Assembly: GCA_963732355.1 (NCBI GenBank)
Contig: CAVSZD010000007.1
Coordinates: 558,001 to 622,000, forward strand
Length of the DNA stretch: 64,000 nucleotides
Source of the DNA: JADKAV01 sp963732355
GTDB taxonomy: Bacteria; Actinomycetota; Actinomycetes; S36-B12; UBA10799
Direction: 5' to 3'
Shown: one piece after another, positions 1 through 10,610 of the stretch
Layout of the letters: each line of letters opens with the position of its first letter
Position numbering within the stretch: the first letter of the stretch is position 1
Made by a program: the position numbers and the translations under genes
Notes under the pieces: model-generated
Seen by the model: the letters and a program-made list of their open reading frames with translations, nothing else
Database searches by the model: none
What the model was told of the DNA's origin: nothing

Positions 1-56
1 ACCAGGACGCCGGCGCCGAACAGGGCCAGCCCCAAACCCACCGACCGAGAGCGCAT
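1..56 (-). CDS. N-terminus of an unidentified protein (partial)
   Basis: An ATG at 56 opens a frame running off the window edge. The 18 visible residues start MRSRSVGLGLALFGAGVL, a basic start followed by a hydrophobic run, as in a signal peptide or first membrane segment. It lies 36 bp downstream of the adenosine deaminase stop on the same strand, so it may be the last gene of that operon. Only a GGAG two bases from the ATG is seen as a possible ribosome site, so the start is uncertain. The function cannot be told from this fragment. Confidence 0.35.
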   Translation of the reverse strand, partial: MRSRSVGLGLALFGAGVL

Positions 57-92
57 GGCTCCACGGTACGCGCCGGGCATCGGTGGTCGGGC

Positions 93-1133
93 TCAGAGGT
101 CCCAGGCCGGCTGGATGACATTGACGATCAACGCAGCCTTCTCGTCCAGCGACATGAAAGCCGCGTCGGCAGCAGCCAGTGTCGCGGCGTAAAGATCCTG
201 GATCTCCCACTGAGCCTCGGTCGCGAGCAGGTGCATCTCCCGGCTCAGGCTCGTCCCGCTCATCAGTCGGTTGTCGGTGTTGAGGGTGACTGCGAACCCG
301 AGGTCGTTGAGCAGAGTCACAGGGTGTTCGGCGATCGAGTCCGCGATCCCTGTCTGAAGGTTCGACGAGGGGCAGACCTCAAGCGGGATCTGCCGGTCGC
401 ACACGTATTGCGCCACGTCACCCAGGAACGCATCATCGCCGTTGATCTCAATGTCCTCGACTATGCGCACCCCGTGGCCGAGCCGCTCAGGAGCGCACGT
501 GGCCAAGGCGTCGACGATGCTGGGGATGCCGACTGCCTCTCCCGCGTGGATCGTGTACCGGCACATGGCGGCACGAAGGCGGGCGAAGGGGTCTGCGAAC
601 AGCGATGCCGGGAAACCGTCCTCGGGCCCGGCGATGTCCATCCCGACGACGCCGTCATCGCGGAACGCCACTACGAGGTCGGCCACCTCTTCGCCGCGAT
701 CGGACTGCCGCATGGCGCACAGCAGGGCGTTGACCGTGATCGGCAGATCCGTGTCGAACCCGTCCAACGCTGCTTCGACCGCTTCGGCCATCGACAGGCC
801 ACCGGCAGTGAACAGTTCCGGGGCGAATCGGACCTCGGCGTAGACCACGCCGTCCTCGGCGAGATCCTGCGCACATTCAGCGGCCACCCGCCGGATCGCG
901 TCGGCGCTCTGACACACCGACACCGTGTGTTCGAAGGTCTCCAGGTAACGCACCAACGATCCGCTGTCGGCAGCGTCCACGAACCAGGCGCCGAGTTCGT
1001 CGGGGTCGGTGGTGGGCAGCCGGTCGTAGCCGCATTCGCGGGCGAGATCAATGACCGTGGCCGGACGAAGCCCACCGTCGAGGTGGTCGTGAAGCAGGAC
1101 TTTGGGCAGGGCACGGATCTCTTCGAGTCGCAT
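93..1133 (-). CDS. add: Adenosine deaminase
   Basis: Deaminates adenosine and deoxyadenosine to inosine forms in purine salvage. The 346-residue length is normal for the family. Zinc and catalytic motifs are in order: LHDHLDGG near residue 14 (the HxH metal pair), TIHAGEAVG near 195 (metal His and catalytic Glu), ERLGHGVRI near 220 and TLNTDN near 285 (metal Asp). It follows cytidine deaminase by 12 bp and ends an operon headed by a nucleoside-type ABC importer, so imported nucleosides are probably its substrate. The cytosolic role is inferred from the lack of a signal peptide. Confidence 0.93.
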   Translation of the reverse strand: MRLEEIRALPKVLLHDHLDGGLRPATVIDLARECGYDRLPTTDPDELGAWFVDAADSGSLVRYLETFEHTVSVCQSADAIRRVAAECAQDLAEDGVVYAEVRFAPELFTAGGLSMAEAVEAALDGFDTDLPITVNALLCAMRQSDRGEEVADLVVAFRDDGVVGMDIAGPEDGFPASLFADPFARLRAAMCRYTIHAGEAVGIPSIVDALATCAPERLGHGVRIVEDIEINGDDAFLGDVAQYVCDRQIPLEVCPSSNLQTGIADSIAEHPVTLLNDLGFAVTLNTDNRLMSGTSLSREMHLLATEAQWEIQDLYAATLAAADAAFMSLDEKAALIVNVIQPAWDL

Positions 1134-1145
1134 GCTCTGATCCTC

Positions 1146-1538
1146 TCAGACCTCGTGGCCGAGGTCAGAGGGCCCAAAGGCACTGGGCAACAGGTCGTCG
1201 AGGGTCTTGATCCCGTCGGGATGGTCGATCAGCAACTCGGGGCCGCCGAACTCGTACAACAACTGCCGGCACCTTCCGCAGGGCATCAGAAGCGCACCCT
1301 CGCCGTCGCAACACGAGAAGGCGACCAGCCGGCCTCCCCCACTCATCCGCAGGGCGCCCACGAGGGTGCACTCGGCGCACAGGGTGAGACCGTATGAGGC
1401 GTTCTCGACGTTGCATCCGGACACTATCCGGCCGTCGTCCACCAGCGCCGCTGCCCCGACGGGGAACTTCGAGTACGGGACGTAGGAGCCGGTCAAGGCC
1501 CGTCTGGCGTGCTCGCGCAGCGCCTCCCAATCGGTCAT
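1146..1538 (-). CDS. cdd: Cytidine deaminase
   Basis: Converts cytidine and deoxycytidine to uridine forms. The 130-residue length is that of the homotetrameric bacterial enzyme. It shows the substrate motif NVENASYGLTLCAE (Zn-binding Cys plus the proton-shuttling Glu) and the second zinc motif PCGRCRQ. The start ATG overlaps the stop of the upstream permease (ATGA, 1535-1538), indicating translational coupling. Together with add downstream and the importer upstream it makes a nucleoside uptake and deamination operon. Confidence 0.93.
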   Translation of the reverse strand: MTDWEALREHARRALTGSYVPYSKFPVGAAALVDDGRIVSGCNVENASYGLTLCAECTLVGALRMSGGGRLVAFSCCDGEGALLMPCGRCRQLLYEFGGPELLIDHPDGIKTLDDLLPSAFGPSDLGHEV

Positions 1539-2815
1539 GACTTCTTGTACGGGATGCCGTCGGCCGCAGGGGCCCTGACCTTCCCGACGAGGCCTGCCAC
1601 GGCCAGCAACGTGGCCAGGTAGGGGGTCATGAGCATGAACTCACTGGGGATCGGAGTGCCGATGATGCTCAGGACGCTCTGCAGGTTGTCGGCGAATCCG
1701 AAGAACAGCGCGGCGGCCAGGGCGCCCAGTGGCTTCCAGCGCCCGAAGATGACAGCTGCCAGTGCGATGAAGCCCTTGCCGGCAGTCATCTCCTTGCCGA
1801 ACGCGCCGACCGACGCGACCGTGAAGAAGGCTCCGCCGAGTCCCGCCACAGCCCCGCCAAGAAGCACGTTGCGGAAACGCACCGAGTTGACCTTGATGCC
1901 GACGGTGTCGGCGGCGGTCGGGTGCTCACCGACTGCCCGGACCCGCAAGCCCCACTTCGTGCGGAACAGCGCGATGTTGATGACGATCACGATGATGTAC
2001 ATCGCGTAGACCACGATGTTCTGGTTGAAGAGGATCGGACCCACGATCGGGATGTCGCTGAGCACCGGGATGGGTACCGGCGAGAACGTGGGCGGGGAGT
2101 TCCAGGTCTCCTGGTTGGGTGCCAGCAGCCGCCCGTAGAGGAACGAAGTCAGGCCAACTGCCAACACGTTGAGCACGACGCCGAGAATCACCTGGTCGAC
2201 GAAGTACTTGATCGCGAAGACTGCGAGCAGCAACCCGATGAACAAACCACCCAGAGGCGCGGCGATCAGGCCCAGATAGGCGTTCTGGGTCAGGCTTGCG
2301 ACAACCGCGGCGACGAAAGCACCGGTGAGCAACTGACCTTCGATCGCGATGTTGATGACACCCGCGCGTTCGCACAGGATGCCCGACATCGCACCGAAGA
2401 CAAGCGGCACAGCCAGCAGCAGGGACCCCTGCAACAGCCCCACCAGGTTGATGGTGCTCCCGGCCACAGCCCATGAAAGGAAGCCCAGGACGAAGAAGAT
2501 CCCGAACACACTCGTGTAGGGCCACAGTGGCTTCTCCTTGCGCGCCGCGAACAGCGCACCCACAGCTCCCAGTAGGGCGATAACACTGAACACGATCGCG
2601 CTGATCTTGGCCGGCAGTGTCACATCGGGCAGGGCCAGCGCCTCGTCGCCCAGCGTCAGCTGGAACGTGACGTCCTCGCCCGCCTCGGTGAAGAAACCGA
2701 AGATCACGATGGCGAAGATCCCCAGCCCGATCAGGACCTTCACCAACCGGGGGACCGGAGGTGTGATGTCGACTTCGGGCAATGCCTCTGGCGCGGGGGC
2801 GACTGCGGTGCTCAT
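1535..2815 (-). CDS. Nucleoside-type ABC transporter permease 2
   Basis: Inner-membrane permease of the BPD_transp_2 (RbsC/NupQ-like) type, about 426 residues with roughly ten hydrophobic segments. A conserved VFGAMSGILCERAGVINIAI stretch lies near residue 145. An ATG three codons upstream is possible, but the ATG at 2815 overlaps the preceding permease stop (ATGA) and has GAAGGG nine bases upstream, so it is preferred. It pairs with the next gene as a heterodimeric channel. Substrate specificity for purine or pyrimidine nucleosides is inferred from add and cdd in the same operon and the BMP-type binding protein. Confidence 0.88.
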   Translation of the reverse strand: MSTAVAPAPEALPEVDITPPVPRLVKVLIGLGIFAIVIFGFFTEAGEDVTFQLTLGDEALALPDVTLPAKISAIVFSVIALLGAVGALFAARKEKPLWPYTSVFGIFFVLGFLSWAVAGSTINLVGLLQGSLLLAVPLVFGAMSGILCERAGVINIAIEGQLLTGAFVAAVVASLTQNAYLGLIAAPLGGLFIGLLLAVFAIKYFVDQVILGVVLNVLAVGLTSFLYGRLLAPNQETWNSPPTFSPVPIPVLSDIPIVGPILFNQNIVVYAMYIIVIVINIALFRTKWGLRVRAVGEHPTAADTVGIKVNSVRFRNVLLGGAVAGLGGAFFTVASVGAFGKEMTAGKGFIALAAVIFGRWKPLGALAAALFFGFADNLQSVLSIIGTPIPSEFMLMTPYLATLLAVAGLVGKVRAPAADGIPYKKS

Positions 2816-4023
2816 CCGTTCCATCCCTTCGCGGTCTGCATGAAACCGGCACTGCCGGTCTCAGGAAGCCTGAATATCGATCTGACCAACGGTGGTGCTG
2901 CGATGAACAAGACGATCAGGGCCTGGATCACCAGCACGATGTCGATCGGCGTGCCGGTCTGGGTCTGCATGTTCAATCCCCCGGCCCGCAGGCCACCGAA
3001 CAGCAACCCGGCTGCGACGACACCCCAGGGGTTCGCGCGGCCCAGGAGCGCAACAGTGATCGCATCGAACCCGATTCCCGCCGAGATACCGCCGGTGAGC
3101 GATTTCTCGGTACCCAGCACCTGGGCACTGCCGGCCAGTCCGGAGAGACCGCCGGCGATGAGCATGACGAGCAGGTACATCCTCGACACGTTCATCCCTG
3201 CTGTTCGCGACGCGCTGGCGTTGGCACCCACCGCGCGGAACTGGAAGCCGAGGGTGGACCTGTTGAGCAACCAGGACACGAAGGCTGCAGCCAAGATCGC
3301 GATGATGATGCCCGCGTGCACACGCCACTCGTCCAGGATCGTCGGATACTCCGCACCTGAGTTCACTGGAGGGCTGATGGGGTCCTGCCGGCCCTCGCGC
3401 AGGAAGGCGGGCTTGGTGAGAAGGTAGGCCACCAGATAGATCGCGATCCAGTTCAGCATGATCGTCGTGATGACCTCGTGGGCACCGGTCTTGGCCTTGA
3501 GGAAACCGGCAATGCCACCCCACAGCGCTCCCCCGATGAAGGCTCCGATGATCGCCAGGGGCAGGTGGATGAACAAAGGCATGTCGAACTGGAAACCGAT
3601 GAACGACGCGAAGATCGCGCCCAGGATGATCTGGCCCTCGGCGCCGATATTGAACAGTCCCGCACGGAACGCCAGCGCGACCGACAAACCACCGAGGATC
3701 AAGGGCGTGGCCATTGTGATGGTCTCGCTCAGGGGCTTCAGGGCCGCGACCAGCCCCTCCGTGGACAACTTCTCGGGGTTGAACACCATTCCCGTGAGAA
3801 GGGCCTTGTAGGCCTCGGAAACCGCTGTCCAGGCGGCGCTGAGCGTCTCCAGGGGTGCGGCAAAGAAGTAACTGCTCGCATCCTGCACAGCCGGGTCCGA
3901 CAGCGCGATGAAGAAAGCGCCGATGATCAGGGCCAGCACGATCGACAGGAAGGTGATCCCGGCGGTCCCGCTGAGGGCCGTGCGCAGCCGACTGGGCGTC
4001 TTGGTGGTGGTCTCGTCACTCAT
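2812..4023 (-). CDS. Nucleoside-type ABC transporter permease 1
   Basis: BPD_transp_2 permease of 403 residues with a single N-terminal membrane span, a periplasm-facing loop and then a cluster of spans. FRAGLFNIGAEGQIILGA near residue 120 is the family signature shared with YufP/NupP-like proteins. The start overlaps the ATPase stop by 8 bp and its own stop overlaps the next permease start. It is the first of the two permease subunits of the importer encoded here. The ligand is inferred from the operon, not from a specificity motif. Confidence 0.88.
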   Translation of the reverse strand: MSDETTTKTPSRLRTALSGTAGITFLSIVLALIIGAFFIALSDPAVQDASSYFFAAPLETLSAAWTAVSEAYKALLTGMVFNPEKLSTEGLVAALKPLSETITMATPLILGGLSVALAFRAGLFNIGAEGQIILGAIFASFIGFQFDMPLFIHLPLAIIGAFIGGALWGGIAGFLKAKTGAHEVITTIMLNWIAIYLVAYLLTKPAFLREGRQDPISPPVNSGAEYPTILDEWRVHAGIIIAILAAAFVSWLLNRSTLGFQFRAVGANASASRTAGMNVSRMYLLVMLIAGGLSGLAGSAQVLGTEKSLTGGISAGIGFDAITVALLGRANPWGVVAAGLLFGGLRAGGLNMQTQTGTPIDIVLVIQALIVLFIAAPPLVRSIFRLPETGSAGFMQTAKGWNG

Positions 4024-5521
4024 TGCTGGTCACCCCTGCCATCAGAAGGCCGATATCGTCTCGCGAGGTCTCGGGTCCGACCATCCCGATGATGGCGCCG
4101 CGGTACATGACCGCGATCCGGTCGGACAGAGCGAAGATCTCGTCGAGTTCACTGCTGATGATCAAGACCGCGGCACCACGGTCGCGTTCGGCCACGATCC
4201 GCTTGTGCAAGAACTCGATGGATCCGACGTCCACCCCTCGGGTGGGTTGGGAGGCCACGAGGATGCTCAGTTCCCGCGACATCTCTCTGGCCATGACAAC
4301 CTTCTGCTTGTTGCCGCCGGAAAGCGACGACACCGGCGCCTGCGCGCCTTGGGTTCGCACGTCGAACTCCTCGATCAACTCCACCGCCCGCGAGTCGATC
4401 ACGGCCGACTTCATGACGCCGTTGGCCGAGTAGGGCGCGTTCTTGATCTGGTCGAGGACCAGGTTCTCAGTCACCGTGAAGGAACCGATCAGACCATCGT
4501 GCTCGCGGTCCTCGGGCACGTAGCCGACACCCGAGTCGAGGATGGCCCGCGGCGTGCGCCCCAGAAGATCCTTGCCCTCCAGTGACAGCGATCCGGTGAC
4601 TTCCCCTTCGAACAGTCCCGTCAGGACCTGCGCCAGTTCGGTCTGCCCGTTGCCCTGGACCCCGGCCACCCCGAGGATCTCTCCGGCGCGCACCTCGAAG
4701 TTGAGGTCGCGCAGGATGGGCCGGCCCTCCAGGTCAGCCGCTGATAGCTCTTTGACCTCGAGGACGGGCTTGCCGGGATTCGCCGGCGGCTTGTCCACCG
4801 TGAGGCTGACCTCGCGGCCCACCATCATCCCTGCCAGTTCGGCCTGGGTCGCCTCCGGCGTGGCCTCCCCCACCACCCGACCACGACGGATCACCACGAT
4901 GCGGTCGGCGGCTGCTCGTACTTCACGCAGTTTGTGAGAGATGAAGACGATGCTGGTGCCCTTGGCCTTGAGATCTTTCATGATCCCGAGCAACTCGTCG
5001 GTCTCCTGCGGCGTCAGGACCGCCGTCGGCTCATCCAGGATCAGCACCCCGGCGTCGCGCACGAGGGCCTTGATGATCTCGACGCGCTGCTGTACGCCCA
5101 CGGGGAGGTCCTCCACCAGGGCGTCGGGGTCGACGTCCAGGCGATAGGCCTGCGACACCCTGCGCACCTCCTCGCGCGCCGCTTCGATGTCGAGGAACGC
5201 ACCCTTGGTGTGCTCGTGGCCGAGCATGACGTTCTCAGCCACGGTGAACGGCGGGATCAGCATGAAGTGCTGATGGACCATGCCGATCCCCGCGTTCATG
5301 GCATCGCCGGGCCCCTCGAAGTCCTCCACGACATCGTTGACGAGGATCTCGCCGCTGGTCGGCTCCAAGAGACCGTAGACGACGTTCATCAGCGTGCTCT
5401 TGCCAGCACCGTTCTCCCCGAGCAGGGCGACGATCTCACCCGGGTTGACCACCAAGGAGATGTCCTCGTTGGCCGCGAAGTCGCCGAACTTCTTCGTGAT
5501 GTTGCGCAACTCGAGTTTCAC
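4016..5521 (-). CDS. Nucleoside-type ABC transporter ATPase (two NBDs)
   Basis: Sugar/nucleoside importer ATPase of 501 residues with two fused nucleotide-binding domains, as in RbsA/NupO. The first domain has Walker A GENGAGKST near residue 35 and Walker B LILDEPTAVLTP near 160. The second has a degenerate Walker A (GVQGNGQTE), a good signature LSGGNKQKVVMAREMS and Walker B-like LVASQPTRGVDVG, the asymmetry normal for this family. The start is GTG at 5521, with AGGAGG five bases upstream. It lies 66 bp after the binding-protein gene, separated by a stem-loop. Confidence 0.92.
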   Translation of the reverse strand: MKLELRNITKKFGDFAANEDISLVVNPGEIVALLGENGAGKSTLMNVVYGLLEPTSGEILVNDVVEDFEGPGDAMNAGIGMVHQHFMLIPPFTVAENVMLGHEHTKGAFLDIEAAREEVRRVSQAYRLDVDPDALVEDLPVGVQQRVEIIKALVRDAGVLILDEPTAVLTPQETDELLGIMKDLKAKGTSIVFISHKLREVRAAADRIVVIRRGRVVGEATPEATQAELAGMMVGREVSLTVDKPPANPGKPVLEVKELSAADLEGRPILRDLNFEVRAGEILGVAGVQGNGQTELAQVLTGLFEGEVTGSLSLEGKDLLGRTPRAILDSGVGYVPEDREHDGLIGSFTVTENLVLDQIKNAPYSANGVMKSAVIDSRAVELIEEFDVRTQGAQAPVSSLSGGNKQKVVMAREMSRELSILVASQPTRGVDVGSIEFLHKRIVAERDRGAAVLIISSELDEIFALSDRIAVMYRGAIIGMVGPETSRDDIGLLMAGVTSNE

Positions 5522-5540
5522 GCGATCCTCCTAAATGGCG

Positions 5541-5575
5541 ATGAGGGGTCCAAGCGATGTGCCTGGACCCCTCAT
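5541..5575 (-). terminator. Stem-loop between BMP lipoprotein and ABC ATPase genes
   Basis: A perfect 12-bp inverted repeat, ATGAGGGGTCCA (5541-5552) and TGGACCCCTCAT (5564-5575), encloses an 11-nt loop. It sits just after the lipoprotein stop and before the ATPase ribosome site. No long U-run follows on the minus strand, so it is more likely a partial terminator or 3'-end stabiliser that keeps the binding protein in excess over the transporter, as known for many ABC operons. The role is inferred. Confidence 0.6.
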
Positions 5576-5587
5576 ACCGTTTGGTTA

Positions 5588-6679
5588 TCAGCTCGCCGAG
5601 GGCTGCGGCTGGTTGGGCGACGTCACCTCGATGGTGCCGTCGATGATGCCCTGCCTGATCTCGTCCAACTGGGTCTTCAGTTCGGCCGGGACCTGGTCCT
5701 CGAAGTCGTGGAACGGGGCGAGCCCGGTGCCGTCGTTCTCCAGGGTTCCGACGTACTCCTCATTGGTGAACTCGCCGTTGACGGCCTGGCCGATGGTGTC
5801 GGTCACCGCGATGTCGATCTTCTTGAGCACCGAGGTCAGGAAGACGTCCTTGTACTGCGGAGCGGACTCGTAGCCGTCGCTGTCGACCCAGATGATGTCG
5901 GCCTTACCGGTCGTCTGGGCCTCCTTGGCAGCACCGAGACCCACCGGTCCGGCGACCGGGAAGATGATGTCCGCACCCTGCTGGATGAAGTTCTTCGCCA
6001 GTTGCTGCCCCTTGGCCTGGTCCTCGAAGCCACCTGCCATGGACCCGGCGTCGGGCTTGTTCTGGTCCCAACCGAGAACCTCGACGTTGGTGCCGTTCTG
6101 CTCGTTGTAGTACTGCACGCCCTCCCAGTAACCGTCCATGAACGCGGTCACCGACGGAATGGCCAGACCACCGAAAGTGGCAACCTTGCCGGTCTGGCTC
6201 ATGCCCGCGGCCAGGTATCCGGCGAGGAAGGACGACTGTGCAGTGTTGAACACCAGGCCCTTCATGTTGTCGATCTCCGGGTCGCTGGCAGCGTCGACGA
6301 TGGCGAACTTCTCGTCGGGGTTCTGGGTCGCGCCTTCCTTTGTGGCGTCCTCCATCAGGAACCCGACGGTGACGATGATGCCGCAGTCGTCATTCACGAG
6401 GGCGTTGATGTTCGGGGCGTAGTCGGTCTGGCTCTTGGACTCCAGGAACTTCTCCTGGACGCCGAACTCCGCGACGGCATCCTGCACACCCTTGTAGGCA
6501 GAGGCGTTGAAGGAGCGGTCATCGATGCCGCCGGCATCGGACACCATGCAGGCCAAGAAGTCGCTATTACCCGACGCCGCGGGCGACGCACTGCTGCCCG
6601 AATCGGACGGGGCACTGCCGCAGGCTCCCAGGGTCAGAGCTGCGGCCGCACCTATAGCGACCAGACTGAACTTCCTCAT
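5588..6679 (-). CDS. BMP-family nucleoside-binding lipoprotein
   Basis: Extracytoplasmic substrate-binding protein of the BMP/PnrA (Med) family, 363 residues. The signal peptide MRKFSLVAIG... ends in lipobox LGAC with the lipidated Cys at 20, followed by a Ser/Ala-rich linker. Family features include VSDAGGIDDRSFN near residue 50 and an internal VGFLMEDATKEGA region. The ATG at 6679 is chosen over longer upstream frames because GGGAGGAA lies directly before it. It heads the operon for the ABC ATPase, two permeases, cdd and add, so it probably captures nucleosides. Confidence 0.92.
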   Translation of the reverse strand: MRKFSLVAIGAAAALTLGACGSAPSDSGSSASPAASGNSDFLACMVSDAGGIDDRSFNASAYKGVQDAVAEFGVQEKFLESKSQTDYAPNINALVNDDCGIIVTVGFLMEDATKEGATQNPDEKFAIVDAASDPEIDNMKGLVFNTAQSSFLAGYLAAGMSQTGKVATFGGLAIPSVTAFMDGYWEGVQYYNEQNGTNVEVLGWDQNKPDAGSMAGGFEDQAKGQQLAKNFIQQGADIIFPVAGPVGLGAAKEAQTTGKADIIWVDSDGYESAPQYKDVFLTSVLKKIDIAVTDTIGQAVNGEFTNEEYVGTLENDGTGLAPFHDFEDQVPAELKTQLDEIRQGIIDGTIEVTSPNQPQPSAS

Positions 6680-6947
6680 ATTTCCTCCCAGACGTGGACT
6701 CGTAGATGACCTTACGCGCGCCTTACATGGTCTGTCTCGTGACATGCCGGAACTTGCGTGGGCGTGATACGGGCACGTTGGCCCGAATGTGTGGTCTCGC
6801 GACAGTCCGAACACACCCGGCCGCAGGGCTCCGGCGACCGAGTCCGGCCGGGTAATCGGACATTCGCCACCTAAGGGGGCGGTGGCACGACCAGTTGCCC
6901 GAGCGCCGACTAGCATGGCGAAGTAACCACCGCCCGAGGAGGTATCT
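6680..6947. promoter_or_regulatory. Divergent intergenic region, nucleoside operon / sdhCDAB
   Basis: 268 bp without a gene. It must hold promoters for the leftward nucleoside importer operon and rightward sdhC. A TAGCAT hexamer at 6911-6916 is a weak -10 candidate for sdh; no convincing -35 is seen. Two related strings, GGTCTGTCTCGTGACA (6730-6745) and TGGTCTCGCGACA (6792-6804), lie about 60 bp apart and could be regulator half-sites, but this is only a visual resemblance. Confidence 0.35.
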
Positions 6948-7343
6948 GTGCCCAGCGCTTCAGTCGGCACGCTCTACCGAGGCCATGCGGGGATGTGGAC
7001 CTGGGTCGCGCATCGCATCACCGGTGTGGCCGTCTTCTTCTTCCTGCTCGTCCATGTCCTGGACACCGCCCTGGTCCGGGTGTCGCCGGATGCCTACGAC
7101 CTGGTGATCGCGACCTACAAGACCCCGCTGGTCAACCTCATGGAGGTCGGCCTGGTCGGTGCGGTCCTGTTCCACGCGCTCAACGGGATCCGGATCATCC
7201 TGGTCGACTTCTGGTCCAAGGGTCCGCGGGTGCAGCGGCAGATGACCTGGGCCATCATGGCGATCTGGTTGGTGCTTATGATCCCTGGCGCCTACTTCAT
7301 GCTCATCCACACCGTCGAGTCGTTGTTCGGGAGCACCTCATGA
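6948..7343 (+). CDS. sdhC: Succinate dehydrogenase cytochrome b subunit
   Basis: Membrane anchor of complex II, 131 residues with three hydrophobic spans. The N-terminal WTWVAHRITGVAVFFFLLVH is the SdhC signature, with a His-Arg near the quinone site and a likely haem-ligand His (LVHVLD). HALNGIRIILVDF starts the third region. The GTG start at 6948 has GAGGAGG six bases upstream. It is the first gene of sdhCDAB, and its stop overlaps the sdhD start (ATGA). Confidence 0.92.
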   Translation: MPSASVGTLYRGHAGMWTWVAHRITGVAVFFFLLVHVLDTALVRVSPDAYDLVIATYKTPLVNLMEVGLVGAVLFHALNGIRIILVDFWSKGPRVQRQMTWAIMAIWLVLMIPGAYFMLIHTVESLFGSTS

Positions 7344-7741
7344 GCGCGCCGGCCCTCAACCTGCCCAAGTCGGCCCGCAGCGGTGGCCGCACGAACTACG
7401 AGATGTGGTCCTGGATCTTCATGCGGGTGTCCGGCATCGTGCTGGTCTTCCTGGTCCTGGGTCACCTGCTGATCATGAACATCCTCGATGGCGGCGTACA
7501 GCGCATCAACTTCGCGTTCGTAGCCGGTCGCTGGAGCAGCCCGTTCTGGCAGATCTGGGACCTGCTGCAGTTGTGGCTGGCCATGATCCACGGCGCCAAC
7601 GGCCTGCGCACGATCATCAATGACTACTCCGAGCGCGACCAGACCCGGTTCTGGCTCAAGGCGGCGCTGCTCACCGCCACGGTTTTCACCATCGCACTGG
7701 GAACACTCGTGATCTTCACCTTCGACCCCGCGATCAGTTGA
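7340..7741 (+). CDS. sdhD: Succinate dehydrogenase hydrophobic membrane anchor
   Basis: Second membrane anchor of succinate dehydrogenase, 133 residues and three membrane spans. The start is the ATG overlapping the sdhC stop; a longer frame upstream overlaps sdhC and is not used. The motif WIFMRVSGIVLVFLVLGHLL near residue 27 gives the quinone-side Arg/Ser and a likely haem-ligand His. HGANGLRTIINDYS near 85 matches the SdhD family. It lies 5 bp before sdhA. Confidence 0.9.
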   Translation: MSAPALNLPKSARSGGRTNYEMWSWIFMRVSGIVLVFLVLGHLLIMNILDGGVQRINFAFVAGRWSSPFWQIWDLLQLWLAMIHGANGLRTIINDYSERDQTRFWLKAALLTATVFTIALGTLVIFTFDPAIS

Positions 7742-7746
7742 GGTAG

Positions 7747-9497
<1,751 letters not shown>

Positions 9498-9498
<1 letters not shown>

Positions 9499-10235
9499 TG
9501 ACCACCACAGTTCCCGAGCAGATCAAACGTCTCGACGTCACGTTCAAGATCGCCCGGTTCATCCCGGAGACCGACGAGGAACCGCACTACGAGCAGTACT
9601 CGGTGCAGGCCTTGCCCACCGACCGTGTGCTCACCGTGCTGCAGCAGATCAAGGACGAGATCGATGGCACCTTGACGTTCCGGCGCTCGTGCGCGCACGG
9701 CATCTGCGGCTCGGACGCGATCCGGATCAACGGCCGGAACCGATTGGCGTGCAAGACCCTCATCAAGGACCTGAACATCAAGAAGCCTGTCATCATCGAG
9801 GCGATCAAGGGCCTACCCCTTGAGAAGGACCTTGTGGTGGACATGGAACCGTTCTTCCAGGCCTACCGCGACGTGATGCCGTTCCTGATCCCCGAGGGCC
9901 ACGAGCCGGTGCGCGAGCGCCTGCAGTCCGCAGAGGACCGCGCCATCTTCGACGACACCACCAAGTGCATCTTGTGTGCCTGCTGCACGACCTCCTGCCC
10001 GGTGTTCTGGAGCGACGGCCAGTACTTCGGCCCCCAGGCGATTGTGGGCGCCCACCGGTTCATCTTCGACTCCCGCGACCAGGGCACCGACCTGCGCCTG
10101 GACATTCTGAATTCGCAAGAGGGTGTGTGGCGCTGCCGCACGACCTTCAACTGCACCGACGCCTGCCCGCGCGGCATCGAGGTCACGAAGGCGATCCAGG
10201 AAGTCAAGCGCGCACTGATGTTCCGCCGGGACTGA
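9498..10235 (+). CDS. sdhB: Succinate dehydrogenase iron-sulfur subunit
   Basis: Electron-transfer subunit of complex II, 245 residues. The N-terminal ferredoxin domain has RSCAHGICGSDA and a distal LAC for the [2Fe-2S] cluster. The C-terminal domain has CILCACCTTSCP and CRTTFNCTDACPRGIEV for the [4Fe-4S] and [3Fe-4S] clusters. It is the last gene of sdhCDAB and is followed by the palindromic repeat array, whose first hairpin starts 31 bp after the stop. Confidence 0.95.
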
Positions 10236-10266
10236 CGCCCGCGGTGACCTTCCCGCCGTTGCCCGC

Positions 10267-10334
10267 GTTAGAGGTTGTGGTCCTCGTTAGCGAATCCACG
10301 CGTTGTTTCGCTAACCAACAGCACAACCTCTAAC
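10267..10334. repeat. 68-bp palindromic element, copy 1
   Basis: The outer arms GTTAGAGGTTGTG and CACAACCTCTAAC form 13 bp. The inner arms GTTAGCGAA and TTCGCTAAC flank a TCCACGCG centre. Flanks GCCCGC (left) and CAGGA (right) recur at most other copies. It is intergenic. Confidence 0.9.
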
Positions 10335-10398
10335 CAGGAGCACCGAGCGGTCCGCCGGCCTGCGGGAAGAAGCTGAAGCACGGCCCAAGACCGCCCGC

Positions 10399-10467
10399 GT
10401 TAGAGGTTGTAGTCCTCGTTAGCGAATCCACGCGTTGTTTCGCTAACCAACACGCACAACCTCTAAC
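10399..10467. repeat. 68-bp palindromic element, copy 2
   Basis: Same orientation and core as copy 1, 69 nt because CACGCACAAC replaces CAGCACAAC in the right arm. Flanks are GCCCGC and CAGGAGCACC. It is the middle unit of the tandem array after sdhB. Confidence 0.9.
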
Positions 10468-10542
10468 CAGGAGCACCGAGCGGTTCGAGAGCGGTCCGCC
10501 GACCTGCGGGAAGAAGCTGAAGCACGGCCCAAGACCGCCCGC

Positions 10543-10610
10543 GTTAGAGGTTGTAGTCCTCGTTAGCGAATCCACGCGTTGTTTCGCTAACCAACAGCAC
10601 AACCTCTAAC
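10543..10610. repeat. 68-bp palindromic element, copy 3
   Basis: Same orientation and nearly identical to copy 1, with the same GCCCGC and CAGGAGCACC flanks. It lies 46 bp from the end of the convergent cupin gene, so it could also terminate that transcript. Confidence 0.9.

Noticed and set aside
4934..6709. Long plus-strand open frame (591 codons) opposite the ABC ATPase and BMP lipoprotein
   Set aside because: It is a codon-bias shadow of GC-rich genes; the minus-strand products carry clear Walker and lipobox motifs.
10330..10602. Open frame of 90 codons on the minus strand across the palindrome array, with internal repeated peptide
   Set aside because: It exists only because the DNA unit is repeated; the same peptide start appears at other palindrome copies and there is no ribosome site or family match.
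10267..10610. Possible CRISPR array
   Set aside because: Only three units, spacers are nearly identical to each other and the repeat is a long palindrome; no cas genes are in the window.
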